64,000 nucleotides of DNA from Streptomyces sp. B21-105 (GCF_036898465.1 NZ_JARUMJ010000001.1:1860001-1924000), one strand, 5' to 3'. Positions 1 through 9,427 are shown, counted from the first letter of the stretch. Notes: generated from the sequence alone by a model not told the origin. Numbers and translations are program-made.

Positions 1-2
1 CC

Positions 3-701
3 GGGCACACCCAGGCCAACCTGATCTCGGTGCCGGCGGACTGGGCGTACGACATGCTCCTGTTCTGCCAGCGCAACCCGAAGCCCTGTCCGGTCCTCGA
101 CGTCACGGACGCCGGCTCCTTCTCGACCGTCCTCGCCGAGGGCGCGGACCTGCGCACCGATCTGCCGCGCTACCGGGTGTGGGAGGACGGGGAGCTCGTC
201 GACGAGCCGACTGACGTGCGCGCGTACTGGCGCGACGACCTGGTGTCGTTCCTGATCGGCTGCAGCTTCACCTTCGAGTGGGCCCTGTCCGGGGCGGGCG
301 TCCCGATCCGGCACGTCGAGCAGGGCCGGAACGTTCCGATGTATGTGACGAGTCGTGAGTGCCGCCCGGCGGGCCGGCTGCACGGGCCCCTGGTGGTGTC
401 CATGCGGCCGGTGCCGCCACGGCACCTGGCGACGGCGATCCGGGAGAGCAGTCTGCTCCCGGCGGTGCACGGCGGCCCCGTGCACTGCGGTGAACCGTCG
501 GGACTGGGCGTCGTCGACCTAGGCCGTCCTGACTTCGGCGACCCGGTGGACGCCGAGCCGGACGACATCCCGGTGTTCTGGGCCTGCGGCGTCACCCCGC
601 AGGCCGCGGTCATGGCGTCGCGCCCGCCCTTCGCGCTCACCCACGCCCCGGGACAGATGTTCCTCACCAACGCCCGCGACGAGCAGTACCGCGTGGCCTG
701 A
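3..701 (+). CDS. YcsI/DUF1445 family putative hydro-lyase (5' truncated)
   Basis: The reading frame is open from the window edge, so the N-terminus lies upstream. Visible motifs are a QANLISVP block followed by DWAYDML, a [10 protein letters not shown] block, and near the C-terminus an FWACGVTPQ block followed by a THAPGQMF segment. These are the hallmarks of the YcsI/DUF1445 family (members about 265 residues). It sits 20 bases upstream of pxpA and reads the same way. YcsI-type genes commonly cluster with 5-oxoprolinase genes, and some relatives act as D-glutamate cyclases that make 5-oxo-D-proline, so a role feeding the PxpABC enzyme is plausible. That is inference; the catalytic activity is not shown by the sequence. 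Confidence 0.85.
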   Translation, partial: GHTQANLISVPADWAYDMLLFCQRNPKPCPVLDVTDAGSFSTVLAEGADLRTDLPRYRVWEDGELVDEPTDVRAYWRDDLVSFLIGCSFTFEWALSGAGVPIRHVEQGRNVPMYVTSRECRPAGRLHGPLVVSMRPVPPRHLATAIRESSLLPAVHGGPVHCGEPSGLGVVDLGRPDFGDPVDAEPDDIPVFWACGVTPQAAVMASRPPFALTHAPGQMFLTNARDEQYRVA

Positions 702-721
702 GAAAGAGGTACGAAGGAAAC

Positions 722-1489
722 ATGACCGCGATGACCGCGATCGACTTGAACGCCGACCTCGGCGAGGGCTTCGGCCGCTGGCAGCTGACCGACGACGAGC
801 GGCTTCTGTCCGTCGTCACCAGCGCCAACGTGGCCTGCGGCTTCCACGCCGGGGACGCGGTCACCATGCGGCGGGTGTGTTCACTGGCCGTCGAGCGGGG
901 AGTCACGATCGGCGCCCAGGTCTCCTACCGGGACCTGGCCGGGTTCGGGCGGCGCGCGATGGATGTGCCGTCCGCCGAACTGGCCGCCGAGGTGGCGTAC
1001 CAGATCGGCGCCCTTGAGGTGTTCGCCCGGGCGGCGGGCGCGCGCGTGGGGTACGTGAAACCGCACGGCGCGCTCTACAACCGGGTCGTGCACGACGAGG
1101 AACAGGCCGGCGCGGTGGTCGAGGGGGTTCTCCTCGCCGACGCCGCGCTGCCCGTCCTCGGGCTGCCCGGCTCCAGGCTGCTGGAGCTGGCCCGCGCGGC
1201 GGGGCTGCCGGCCGTCCCGGAGGCCTTCGCCGACCGCGCGTACACCGAGCAGGGCACTCTCGTGCCGCGCGGGCGTACCGGGGCCGTGATCACCGACCCG
1301 GACGCCGTCGTCGCGCGGTCGGTGAGCCTGGCGCGCCGCGGCCAGGTCGCCTCCGGGACGGGGACCGAGATCGACGTCCGCGCGCGTTCGCTGTGCCTGC
1401 ACGGGGACACGCCCGGTGCGGTGGACCTGGCCCGGCGGGTACGGCGCGAGCTCGAGGAGTCGGGCGTGCGGGTGGAGGCCTTCGCATGA
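722..1489 (+). CDS. pxpA: 5-oxoprolinase subunit PxpA (LamB/YcsF family)
   Basis: 255 residues, the normal family length. The N-terminus carries the signature DLNADLGEGFG (residues 8-18) and NVACGFHAGD (36-45), and VKPHGALYN lies further on; these define the LamB/YcsF fold. PxpA works with PxpB and PxpC as an ATP-dependent cytosolic 5-oxoprolinase that opens 5-oxoproline (pyroglutamate) to glutamate. The start is an ATG about five bases after an AAGGAA ribosome binding site. The stop overlaps the pxpB start as ATGA, so pxpA, pxpB and pxpC are very likely co-transcribed and translationally coupled. Confidence 0.93.
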   Translation: MTAMTAIDLNADLGEGFGRWQLTDDERLLSVVTSANVACGFHAGDAVTMRRVCSLAVERGVTIGAQVSYRDLAGFGRRAMDVPSAELAAEVAYQIGALEVFARAAGARVGYVKPHGALYNRVVHDEEQAGAVVEGVLLADAALPVLGLPGSRLLELARAAGLPAVPEAFADRAYTEQGTLVPRGRTGAVITDPDAVVARSVSLARRGQVASGTGTEIDVRARSLCLHGDTPGAVDLARRVRRELEESGVRVEAFA

Positions 1490-2109
1490 GCATGCGCATC
1501 CTGCCCGTCGGCGACGACGCCCTGCTGGTCGAGGTGGCGTCGGGAGCGGACGCCGAGGCCCTGCACGCCGAGCTGGTGCGCCGACGCGCGGCGGGCCTGC
1601 TCGGCGCCCGCGAGATCGTCCCGGCGGCCCGCACCGTCCTCCTGGACGGCCTGGCCGACCCCGGGCAGGTGGCGTCCGAGCTCGCCGCCGCGGACGTGCC
1701 GCCCGCTCCCCCGCGCGAGCCGGACGTCGTGGAGATCCCGACCCGCTACGACGGCCCGGACCTGGCCGAGGTCGCCGCCCTGTGGGGCGTCCCGGAGCGG
1801 GATGTGGCGCGTATCCACGCGGCCGCCGAATTCCGGGTGGCGTTCTGCGGCTTCGCACCCGGCTTCGGGTATCTGACGGGCCTGGCCGCGCGCTACGACG
1901 TCCCCCGCAGGGCGACCCCGCGGACCGCCGTGCCGGCCGGTTCCGTGGCGCTGGCGGGGCCGTACACGGGCGTGTACCCCCGGGCGTCACCGGGCGGCTG
2001 GCAGCTCATCGGCACCACCGAGGCGGTGCTGTGGGACCACGCGCGCGTGCCGGCCGCACTGCTGTCGCCGGGCACACGGGTGCGCTTCGTACCGGAGGAC
2101 GCGGCATGA
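1486..2109 (+). CDS. pxpB: 5-oxoprolinase subunit PxpB (KipI family)
   Basis: 207 residues if started at the ATG that overlaps the pxpA stop. The family motif FCGFAPGFGYL is at residues 120-130, followed by a PRRATPRTAVPAGSVAL segment and a GGWQLIG segment typical of the allophanate hydrolase subunit 1/KipI domain. In Bacillus KipI inhibits a sporulation kinase, but in most bacteria this protein is part of 5-oxoprolinase, and the pxpA-pxpB-pxpC order here supports that role. An earlier in-frame start exists but would lie inside pxpA. The stop overlaps the pxpC start (ATGA at 2106). Confidence 0.92.
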   Translation: MSMRILPVGDDALLVEVASGADAEALHAELVRRRAAGLLGAREIVPAARTVLLDGLADPGQVASELAAADVPPAPPREPDVVEIPTRYDGPDLAEVAALWGVPERDVARIHAAAEFRVAFCGFAPGFGYLTGLAARYDVPRRATPRTAVPAGSVALAGPYTGVYPRASPGGWQLIGTTEAVLWDHARVPAALLSPGTRVRFVPEDAA

Positions 2110-2975
2110 GCGACCGTGCGCTGTCCGTCGTCCGCGCCGGGGCGCTGACCACCGTTCAGGACCGGGGCAGGCCCGGGCACGCGCATCTCGGCGTGCCGCG
2201 TTCCGGTGCGCTCGACGCTCCCTCGGCGGCCCTGGTCAACCGGCTGGTCGGCAATCCGCCCGACGCGGCCGTCCTGGAGACCACGCTGACCGGCTGCGCC
2301 CTGGTACCGCGGTCCGACGTGACGGTCGCGGTCGGCGGCGCTCCCTGCCGGGTCACCGTGGGGGGTCGTCCGGCCGCCTGGGGCGCCCCCGTGCGGGTGC
2401 CCGCCGGTGCGGTGCTGGACGTCGGGGCGGCGATCCGCGGAGTGCGCGGCTATGTGGCGGTGGCCGGCGGCATCGTCGTCGAGGCGGTCCTCGGCAGCCG
2501 GTCGACGGACCTGCTCTCGGGCCTCGGCCCCACGCCGCTCACGGACGGCATGGTGCTGCCCCTGGGTCGCGAGCGAGCCCCGCACGCGCGCGTGGACGTC
2601 GCCCCACAGCCGGCGCCCCCGGCCGAGCTCGTCCTGCGGGTGACGTTCGGCCCGCGCGACGACTGGTTCACCCCGGCCGCGCTGCGCGCCTTCACGGCCC
2701 GCACCTTCCACGTGTCCTCGGCGAGCAACCGCATCGGTCTGCGCACCGAGGGGCCCGTTCTGGAGCGGGCCCGGGGCGGGGAGCTGGCCAGCGAGGGCAT
2801 GGTCCTCGGCGCCGTTCAGGTCCCGCCGGCCGGTCGGCCGGTGGTCTTCCTGGCCGACCATCCGACGACCGGCGGCTACCCGGTGATCGGGGTCGTCCGG
2901 ACGGCCGACCTGTCGGCCGCTGCCCAGGCCGTGCCGGGAACGCCCGTCCGCTTCGTGGCCGTGCGGCGACGGTGA
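2106..2975 (+). CDS. pxpC: 5-oxoprolinase subunit PxpC (KipA, biotin-dependent carboxylase-like domain)
   Basis: 289 residues. TTVQDRGRPG is at residues 15-24 with GALD shortly after, the N-terminal signature of the allophanate hydrolase subunit 2/KipA family; near the C-terminus HPTTGGYPVIG (about 252-262) is the second family signature. The start is the ATG overlapping the pxpB stop. It completes the PxpABC enzyme that hydrolyses 5-oxoproline to glutamate with ATP. A co-transcribed YcsI-like gene lies three genes upstream. Nothing else in the operon is visible downstream; the next gene is convergent and nearly 400 bases away. Confidence 0.92.
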   Translation: MSDRALSVVRAGALTTVQDRGRPGHAHLGVPRSGALDAPSAALVNRLVGNPPDAAVLETTLTGCALVPRSDVTVAVGGAPCRVTVGGRPAAWGAPVRVPAGAVLDVGAAIRGVRGYVAVAGGIVVEAVLGSRSTDLLSGLGPTPLTDGMVLPLGRERAPHARVDVAPQPAPPAELVLRVTFGPRDDWFTPAALRAFTARTFHVSSASNRIGLRTEGPVLERARGGELASEGMVLGAVQVPPAGRPVVFLADHPTTGGYPVIGVVRTADLSAAAQAVPGTPVRFVAVRRR

Positions 2976-3369
2976 CGCGGCGGAGCGCCAAGCCGTCGAA
3001 GAGGTGACGAAGCCCCGTTCGAGGCAACCCTCCGGCTTCAGGCGACCTTCCGGTTTCAGGCGACCCTCCTGCTCAGGCGGCTGTGCGACGTCGGAACGAC
3101 GCCTCGGCGCGGCGATGCGGCGACGGCGCGTCGCCGATCGTCCGTGTCGCTCGGCCGCTCATCGCCCCACGACTGCCTGCCTGCCCGGTCTGCCGGCCTG
3201 CCTGTGCACATCTGCCGCACTGCCGCGCGCCTCGTGCCCGCCGCAGCGGCGTCCTGGCGGCCGGGAGGCCGAACGACGGGCGGCTGCCTCCTCGGGCCGC
3301 GGAGGTGCTCTCGTCCCTTTTCCGGCGACCGCCGCCGGCCGCGCGTCGGGCGGCGGCCTGCCCCGGCGT
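2976..3369. repeat. Intergenic region with an 18-base tandem repeat
   Basis: Between two convergent genes. Starting near 3030 an 18-base unit (CTCCGGCTTCAGGCGACC) is followed directly by a near-identical copy (3048-3065) and a partial third (3066-3080). No convincing coding frame or long terminator stem was found in the rest, which is C-rich with CTGCC runs around 3170-3240. Confidence 0.5.
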
Positions 3370-4791
3370 TCACATGGCGGACGTCGCGTCCGGGCCGATC
3401 CGACTGCGTACGGCCGTCTGGACCTCGGCCTCCTCGGCCGGGTCGGCGGCGAGCCGGCGCAGGCGCTCCACGACCCGGGTGTCCCCGGTCTCGGCGTGCC
3501 GGGCGGCGATCTCGCGGGTGCCCTCCTCGCAGTCCCACAGGCATTCGACGGCGAAGCCGGTGGCGTAGGAGGGGTCGGTGGCGGCGAGTGCCCGGGCGCA
3601 GCGCCCCCGCAGGTGGGACGAGGCCGTCTCGCGGTAGATGTGGCGCAGCACCGGCGCCGCGCAGGCGATGCCGAGCCGTCCGGCGCCGTCGACGAGAGTC
3701 CACAGGCTCGGGGCGTCGCAACCCTCGCCGCGGACGGCCTCGCGCAGGGCGCCGAGGACCAGGTCCCGGTCCTGGACGCCGCCCCGGCAGGCGAGCATGC
3801 GGCCGGCGGCGGCGCCGAGGGCGTCGGGCCGGTGGACCCAGCCGCGGGCCCGGTCGACGGCGGCGACGCTGCGCATCCGTTCGAAGGCGTCGACGGCAGC
3901 CTCCACCACGGTGGCGGGTCCGGTGGCGACGGCCTGTTCGATGAGGACCAGGGCGTCGGGATCATTGCAGTCGGCGAGGTAGCGCAGGGCTGTGCATCGC
4001 GCCCCCTCGTCGCCGTCCTTGGCCGCCTGGACGATCTCGGGGCGGTCCTCGGGGCCCGCCACGGCGGAGAGGCAGCGGGCGGCGGGGACATGGAGCGCGG
4101 CTCCACGTTCGACGCCCTGCTGGGCCCACTCGAACACAGCGTGGACACTCCAACCAGGACGAGGTCCGCTGGGACTCATCTGCCGCTGCCAGCGGTCGAA
4201 ACAGCCGGCCTCGTGGGCGGCGCGCACCCGTGTGGAGACGTAGTCCCGGGCGTCCTCGGCCCACAACCGCCAGGGCCGTGGCTCGAAGGCGTCCCGTACG
4301 ACCGCGGCGAGTTCGGCCTCGCCCTCGGTGTCGGTGGCGAACCGTGCCAGCACGGGCACGGCCAGGGCGCGCAGGCCCGCGTCGTCGTCCCGCAGGGCGA
4401 GTTCGTCCAGGGCCCAGGCCCAGTTGGTCCCCGTGGCGGCGTACCGGCGCAGCAGGTCGAGGGCGTCGCGCCGGCCGTACGAGGCGAGGTGGCCGAGGAC
4501 GGCCAGGGCCAGGCCCGTGCGTGACTCCTCGCCGTCGAAGACGTCCTCGACGTCGAAGAGGTGGGCCTCGATCTCGTCGAGCTCGCCGTGCAGGTCGAGG
4601 TGGAGACGGGCGTAGTAGAGGGAGCGGTTCTCCACCTGCCAGTCGTGGCGGGGATCCCGCAGGACACAGTGGTTCAGCGCCGCGAGCGCCTCGGCTCGCG
4701 GGGCGGTGAGCGCGTGCAGCGTGCCGTCGCCGCGGCCTCTCTGGAGCAGGCCGAGCAGCGTACCGCTGGGCGCTATGACCGGATCGAACAT
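3370..4791 (-). CDS. HEAT-repeat domain protein
   Basis: About 473 residues from the ATG at 4791 (MFDPVIAPSG); a GTG five codons earlier has no ribosome binding site, whereas GAGG lies nine bases ahead of the ATG. The protein is almost entirely helical with repeated Ala/Leu/Asp-rich units, for example ALAVLGHLASYGR, ARCTALRYLADC and AAVDAFERMRS, which look like HEAT or related alpha-solenoid repeats used for protein-protein binding. No catalytic motif, signal peptide or membrane segment is seen, so it is probably cytoplasmic. It is convergent with pxpC and stands alone. The partner is unknown. Confidence 0.82.
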   Translation of the reverse strand: MFDPVIAPSGTLLGLLQRGRGDGTLHALTAPRAEALAALNHCVLRDPRHDWQVENRSLYYARLHLDLHGELDEIEAHLFDVEDVFDGEESRTGLALAVLGHLASYGRRDALDLLRRYAATGTNWAWALDELALRDDDAGLRALAVPVLARFATDTEGEAELAAVVRDAFEPRPWRLWAEDARDYVSTRVRAAHEAGCFDRWQRQMSPSGPRPGWSVHAVFEWAQQGVERGAALHVPAARCLSAVAGPEDRPEIVQAAKDGDEGARCTALRYLADCNDPDALVLIEQAVATGPATVVEAAVDAFERMRSVAAVDRARGWVHRPDALGAAAGRMLACRGGVQDRDLVLGALREAVRGEGCDAPSLWTLVDGAGRLGIACAAPVLRHIYRETASSHLRGRCARALAATDPSYATGFAVECLWDCEEGTREIAARHAETGDTRVVERLRRLAADPAEEAEVQTAVRSRIGPDATSAM

Positions 4792-5114
4792 GGGAAACAG
4801 CCTCACATCAAGCGTCGACGCAACCGGGGACGTGCATTACCTGGCCGCGTGACAACACGTCGGGGCGCCCGCCGTTTCCTGCTTGCTGTAGACCATTTTC
4901 CTCTGCCTCTCGTCGGTGGCCCATGCGGGCCGCGTCACGGCCCGCGCGGTGCGGCAACACCTGCCCAGCCATCGCGTCCGTGAATCACGACGTCATGATG
5001 ACCCGGCTGTTCTACCTGCCGCGACCGAAATTTCCGGCGGCCTTGTACCGCCTCCCCCGTGGTCGTCGATTTACCTGGTCGGGAAATTCCCTTGACCTGC
5101 TCGGGACCGTCGGC
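4792..5114. other. Intergenic region, probable promoter of the HEAT-repeat gene
   Basis: This 320-base stretch separates two leftward genes. It is less GC-rich than its surroundings, with pyrimidine-rich and AT-containing patches (GAAATTTCC near 5027, GGGAAATTCCC near 5081), which suits a promoter region for the HEAT-repeat gene. No RNA gene, coding frame or clear -35/-10 pair could be supported. Confidence 0.3.
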
Positions 5115-5507
5115 TCACTGCGCGCCGAACAGGTCCAGCAGCTCTGTTCTGCCGAACATGCGGGCCGTGTCGACGGCCGACGGCGTGCCCTGGGAAGGGT
5201 CGGCGCCGGCCTCCAACAGGGCCTTGATCACGTCCGTCTCACCCTTGAAGGCAGCCCCCGCGAGCGGGGTCTGGCCTCGGTCGTTGATCCGGTCCGCCTC
5301 GGCGCCGCGGGCCAGCAGGGCCCGGACCGCGTCGGCGTGTCCGTGGTACGCGGCGAGCATCACGAGGGAGTCGCCCCGGTCGTTGGTGAGGTTGGCCGGA
5401 ACGCCCGCGTCGACGTAGGCCACCAGCTCCTCGGTGTGACCCTGGCGGGCCAGATCGAAGATCTTGGTCGCCAGCTCCACGACCTCGGGGTCGGGGGCTT
5501 CACTCAT
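5115..5507 (-). CDS. Ankyrin-repeat protein
   Basis: 130 residues. After a helical lead (VVELATKIFDLARQGHTEELVAYVDAG split by about three helices) there are consecutive ankyrin units: DRGDSLVMLAAYHGHADAV, then DRGQTPLAGAAFKGETDVI, then a C-terminal unit with ASVQ replaced by PSAVDTARMFG. Ankyrin repeats mediate protein binding; no enzyme domain is attached. The ATG is preceded by GAGAGG. A 13-base direct repeat lies just upstream (5526-5551). The partner and pathway are unknown. Small stand-alone ankyrin proteins of this type are common in Streptomyces. Confidence 0.88.
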   Translation of the reverse strand: MSEAPDPEVVELATKIFDLARQGHTEELVAYVDAGVPANLTNDRGDSLVMLAAYHGHADAVRALLARGAEADRINDRGQTPLAGAAFKGETDVIKALLEAGADPSQGTPSAVDTARMFGRTELLDLFGAQ

Positions 5508-5525
5508 CGGCCGGTCCGCCTCTCG

Positions 5526-5551
5526 CTACAACCGTTCACTACAACCGTTCA
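5526..5551. repeat. 13-base direct tandem repeat upstream of the ankyrin gene
   Basis: CTACAACCGTTCA occurs twice with no gap (5526-5538 and 5539-5551), 19-44 bases upstream of the leftward start at 5507. It may be a regulator site or a simple slippage duplication in the promoter/leader. Confidence 0.6.
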
Positions 5552-5782
5552 GGTGAATCGTCAGCGTACTGGCTCGTCGCAAACATGGCCGGACGCATCG
5601 GCTGCGAAGCTCACGAACAGCCCCGTTCGACGCGATTCCCCTGCTCAAGCAGTCCTGCGAATGTGCCGCCAGGCGAGGGAAATCACCCGATTTTCACTCA
5701 GTTGCACCTTTTGTCGTATGGATACATCCTGTGAGCCTGGAAGTACTCATGGTGACTGTCCCCGCGAACCAGGAGAACCCAA

Positions 5783-5977
5783 ATGATCCTGTCCATGTCA
5801 GGCGTGGTCCTGCTCGGCATCATCGTCTTCCTCTTCTTCCGGAAGGACGGGCTCAAGGCGTCGCACGCCGTGGTCTCGGCCCTCTTCGGCTTCTACATGT
5901 CCAGCACGGCCATCGCCCCGAGCATCATGGCCGGCGGCGAGAGCCTGGCAAGCCTCCTCGGCGGCATCAAGTTCTGA
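5783..5977 (+). CDS. Small two-helix membrane protein, SpdD-like
   Basis: 64 residues: a strongly hydrophobic first helix (SGVVLLGIIVFLFF, about residues 6-19), a short RKDG turn, and a second helix region (AVVSALFGFYMSS), ending with a Gly/Leu-rich tail. The ATG follows GGAG at a good distance. The next gene, 40 bases on, is an FtsK-like membrane ATPase. Pairs of a very small hydrophobic protein with an FtsK/TraB-type ATPase occur in the spread (spd) gene clusters of Streptomyces conjugative elements and as conserved chromosomal copies, so I call it SpdD-like by context and size. The function is not established. Confidence 0.72.
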   Translation: MILSMSGVVLLGIIVFLFFRKDGLKASHAVVSALFGFYMSSTAIAPSIMAGGESLASLLGGIKF

Positions 5978-6017
5978 CGCCGCACGTCCCGTCCGTACGC
6001 ACCACCAGGAGACAGAA

Positions 6018-7742
6018 GTGGCCCGGCGCCCCCTCCCCCGCATCCTGAGCACAGGCAGCGCACAGATCGCCCGGAGCAGGGAGCTGGCCCGGACGGCAGC
6101 CGACAGCGCCACCGACGTCCTCCATCCGCTGATCACGATCACCCGCGGACTGCGCCGGCTGGCCTCGGCCGGGCGGCGCAGGTGGGCCGAGACGCCCAAG
6201 GACAAACGCGGGCCGCTGCTGTTCCTGGCGGCCTCGGTGATCCTGGTCGTCGTACTCGTGCCGTACGGCCCGCTGCTCGCCGTCATCACCCTGGCGGCAG
6301 CGGCGGCCTGGCAGGGCAGGGACCGCACCCCTACGGCTCCCGAAGGCCCCGACGAGTCGCAGATCCAGCGGCTCCAAGTGCTGTACGAGGCCCTGGTCCC
6401 GTACTTCTCGACGGCCGACGACCCCGCTCCCCTGTACGCCCACGGCGGCGACTGGGAGCAGGCCTTCCCCACACAGGAGTTCGACGACTCGGGCCGCCTC
6501 GCCCACCTCGTGATCCGCTACCCGGCGTACTTCACGGACGGCGAGGCCGCCCCCCGCGCGCGGATCGAGCAGCTGCTCGCCGCGAAGTCCGGCCGCGGCC
6601 GCGAGTACCTCTTCGTCTGGGACGAGGAGGGCAACGAACTGACGCTCAGCGTGCTCGCCCCCCTTCCCATCGACATCGCCGCCCAGCGCTTCGTCACCGC
6701 CCCCGGTGAGACGGTCCTGGGCTTCACCGACCCCGCCGGAGTCCAGCGCACGCTGCCTCTCTCGTTCGGCGAGGACCGGCGCGACGTCCCGCCGGTGGTC
6801 TGGCGCACCGGCATCCGGTCGACCGAGCCTCACCTGCTGACGGTCGGCCGGCCCGGCAGCGGCACGTCCACACTGCTGCGCTCCATCGCGCTGCAGGCCC
6901 TCCAACACGGTGACGTGCTCATCGTCGAGGGCGGCGGCACCGGCGAATACGCCTGCCTGACGGGCCGGGACGGCGTCCTGGGCGTCGAGGTCGGCCTCTC
7001 CGGGGCGCTGGCCGGCCTCGAGTGGGCAGCGGGCGAGACGGAGCGCCGGCTCATCGCCGCCAACATCGCCCGACAGGCCGGGGAACCGGCGCCGGAGGAC
7101 ACCAAACGCCCGCTCTGGATCGTCCTGGACCGGCCCACCGTCTTCACCCACCTGGCCGAGGCGGAGGGTCGCCGGGATCCGCAGTCCCTGCTGCAGGTTC
7201 CCCTCCGGCACGGCCGCGCGGCCGCCGTCACGGTCGTCGTGGCGGAGCAGTTCGACGCCCTGGAGGCCCTGAGCGAGGCGGTACGACAGCACACGCGCGC
7301 GCGTGTCGTGCTCGGCCCGGCCTCGAGGGAGCAGCTGGAGACGGTCCTCGGCACACCCCCGCACACCACCCCCGTCGACGACGTGCCGTCCGGACGGGGC
7401 TACGCCCGGCTGGGCTCGGGGCCGGTGCACCGCCTCCAGGTCCCGGCCACTCCGGACCCGTACGACGACGCGACGAGTGACGCGCACCGGCAGGCCGTGT
7501 TCGATCTGCTGCCACCGCGCTCCGCGCCCGCCGACACCGCATCGCTGCCGGCGCCGGTCGAGGCGACGGCCGCGAAGGTCGTGATCACCAAGACCGCGAT
7601 CGCGCAGACCGCGGACCGGGAGACCGCAGGCCGACAGACCGACGGCCCGGAGGCCGACGGCCGGGACACCGCGTCGTCACAGGACTCGTCTCCGGACGCG
7701 GCACCGGCAGCCCCCGTCGCCGAGGCGGCGGTCGCGGAGTAA
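6018..7742 (+). CDS. FtsK/SpoIIIE-like membrane ATPase with an altered Walker A motif
   Basis: 574 residues from a GTG preceded by AGGAGA. Two adjacent transmembrane helices lie at about 67-81 and 84-98, then a cytoplasmic region with a P-loop-like segment GRPGSGTST (277-285) and a Walker B-like LWIVLD (365-370). In FtsK and relatives the P-loop lysine follows GSG; here it is threonine, so ATP hydrolysis may be weak or absent. The C-terminal 80 residues are a low-complexity Ala/Thr/Asp-rich tail (AADRETAGRQTDGPEADG type). The small membrane gene just upstream is probably co-transcribed. The protein may be a DNA-translocase-derived structural or spread protein; this is inference. Confidence 0.78.
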   Translation: MARRPLPRILSTGSAQIARSRELARTAADSATDVLHPLITITRGLRRLASAGRRRWAETPKDKRGPLLFLAASVILVVVLVPYGPLLAVITLAAAAAWQGRDRTPTAPEGPDESQIQRLQVLYEALVPYFSTADDPAPLYAHGGDWEQAFPTQEFDDSGRLAHLVIRYPAYFTDGEAAPRARIEQLLAAKSGRGREYLFVWDEEGNELTLSVLAPLPIDIAAQRFVTAPGETVLGFTDPAGVQRTLPLSFGEDRRDVPPVVWRTGIRSTEPHLLTVGRPGSGTSTLLRSIALQALQHGDVLIVEGGGTGEYACLTGRDGVLGVEVGLSGALAGLEWAAGETERRLIAANIARQAGEPAPEDTKRPLWIVLDRPTVFTHLAEAEGRRDPQSLLQVPLRHGRAAAVTVVVAEQFDALEALSEAVRQHTRARVVLGPASREQLETVLGTPPHTTPVDDVPSGRGYARLGSGPVHRLQVPATPDPYDDATSDAHRQAVFDLLPPRSAPADTASLPAPVEATAAKVVITKTAIAQTADRETAGRQTDGPEADGRDTASSQDSSPDAAPAAPVAEAAVAE

Positions 7743-7927
7743 AGGCCGCACGCCCGAGGGCCATGTGGCGCCGGGGACGGCGGCTGTGGGAGCGGCCGCG
7801 GCGCGACCCGACCGCCGCGGCTCACCACCGCACCTTCGGCCGCACCACGCCCGCGCCTCGCCCCCGCCCGGCCGCAGCCAGCCGCAGGCCCTACGCCCCA
7901 CGCGCGCCACGCCCCACGCCCTACGCC

Positions 7928-9427
7928 CTACGCCACGAACGTGCGTGGCCCCTCGCCGCCCGCCGTCCCCCCGCTGCGCACGATCCGCGCGGCGGCGGCC
8001 AGGCGGGCGGCCGCTTCATCCGCCACCGCGCCCCCCACGGTGAACGGCAGCCGCACATACCCCTCGAAGGCGCCGTCCACCCCGAAGCGAGGCCCCGACG
8101 GAACCCTGAGGCCCACCCGTTCCCCCGCCTCGGCGAGCCGCGAGCCGGAGAGGCCCCCGGCCCGCACCCAGAGCGTCAGCCCACCCCTGGGCACGGTGTA
8201 CTCCCAGTCCGGCAGCTCGCGCCGCAGCGCGGCCACCAGGTCGTCCCGGTTCCCCCGGGCCTGGCCGCGCCGCAGCTCCACCGCCTGCTCCCAGCCTCCG
8301 GTGCTGAACAGCCAGTTCACCGCCAGCTGCTCCAGCACCGGCGTGCCCAGGTCGGCGTAGGCGCGGGCCGCGACGAGACTGCGGACGACGTCGGGCGCGG
8401 CCCGCACCCAGCCGATGCGCATCCCCGCCCAGAACGCCTTGCTCGCGGACCCGACCGTGATCACGGTCGATCCCGCGGGGTCGAAGCCGCACACCGGCCG
8501 CGGCATGTCGACGTCGTCGTCGAGCCACAGCTCGTTCATGGTCTCGTCGGCCACCAGGACCGTACCGGCGGATCGGGCGGCCTCCACGAGCCGGCGCCGC
8601 TGGTCCTCGTCGGCCAGCGCACCGGTGGGATTGTGGAAGTCGGCGACGACGTACGCGATGCGCGGCGCGGCGTCCCGCAGGACCTGGCGCCAGCGGTCCA
8701 TGTCCCACCCGGCCAGGCCGTCGGCCATGGCCACCGGCACCAGACGGGCGCCCGCCTCACGCATCAGCTGAAGGATGTTGGCGTAGGAGGGCGACTCGAC
8801 GGCGATGCGCTCCCCGCGCCCGCCGAACAGGTGACAGATGGCGTCGATGGCGCCCATCGCACCCGTCGTCACCATGATCTGCTCGGGCATGGTCGGAATC
8901 CCGCGCGCGGTGTACCGCTCGGCGATCATCGCGCGAAGCGCGGGCAGGCCCGCCGGATAGTCGCCGTGGGTGTGGGCGTACGGAGGCAGTTCCTCCAGTG
9001 CGCCCTGCACGGCGCGGGTGAGCCACGGCTCGGGCGCGGGCAGGGCCGCGCAGCCCAGGTCGATCATCGAGCCCAGGGCCTCGGGAGGCAGCGGTTCCAG
9101 GCCGCGGGCCGGGAGCGGGTTGCCCGCCGGCACGGCGGTCCAGCTGCCGGCGCCGCGCCGGGACTCCAGGAACCCCTCCGCGCGGAGCGCCTCGTATGCG
9201 GCGGCGACGGTCGTACGGCTCACGGACAGGGCGAGGGCCAGTTCCCGTTCGGCGGGCAGGCGTGCGGCGACGGGCACGCGGCCCTCCAGCACCAGCAGCC
9301 GGATGCCGTCCGCGAGCGCCCGGTAGGCGGGTGGCCGCCGCGAACCCGGGCCAGCCGGGCGGTCCTGCTGGGACGTGAGGAGCCGCGCGAGCTGGGCGGC
9401 CCCCACAGCCGAGGTCCACTGCGCCAT
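7928..9427 (-). CDS. MocR-type (GntR/aminotransferase) transcriptional regulator
   Basis: 499 residues. An N-terminal winged helix (about 32-95, with LPAERELALALSVSRTTVAAAY) is joined to a class I aminotransferase-like domain: HNPTG at 265-269, VADE at 292-295, and the PLP lysine K330 in VGSASKAFWAG. This is the MocR/GabR architecture, in which PLP or its adducts control DNA binding. The gene is divergent from a YczE-type membrane gene, a widely seen pairing, so it probably regulates that gene and itself from the 100-base intergenic region. The start is an ATG at 9427. The natural effector is unknown. Confidence 0.9.
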   Translation of the reverse strand: MAQWTSAVGAAQLARLLTSQQDRPAGPGSRRPPAYRALADGIRLLVLEGRVPVAARLPAERELALALSVSRTTVAAAYEALRAEGFLESRRGAGSWTAVPAGNPLPARGLEPLPPEALGSMIDLGCAALPAPEPWLTRAVQGALEELPPYAHTHGDYPAGLPALRAMIAERYTARGIPTMPEQIMVTTGAMGAIDAICHLFGGRGERIAVESPSYANILQLMREAGARLVPVAMADGLAGWDMDRWRQVLRDAAPRIAYVVADFHNPTGALADEDQRRRLVEAARSAGTVLVADETMNELWLDDDVDMPRPVCGFDPAGSTVITVGSASKAFWAGMRIGWVRAAPDVVRSLVAARAYADLGTPVLEQLAVNWLFSTGGWEQAVELRRGQARGNRDDLVAALRRELPDWEYTVPRGGLTLWVRAGGLSGSRLAEAGERVGLRVPSGPRFGVDGAFEGYVRLPFTVGGAVADEAAARLAAAARIVRSGGTAGGEGPRTFVA

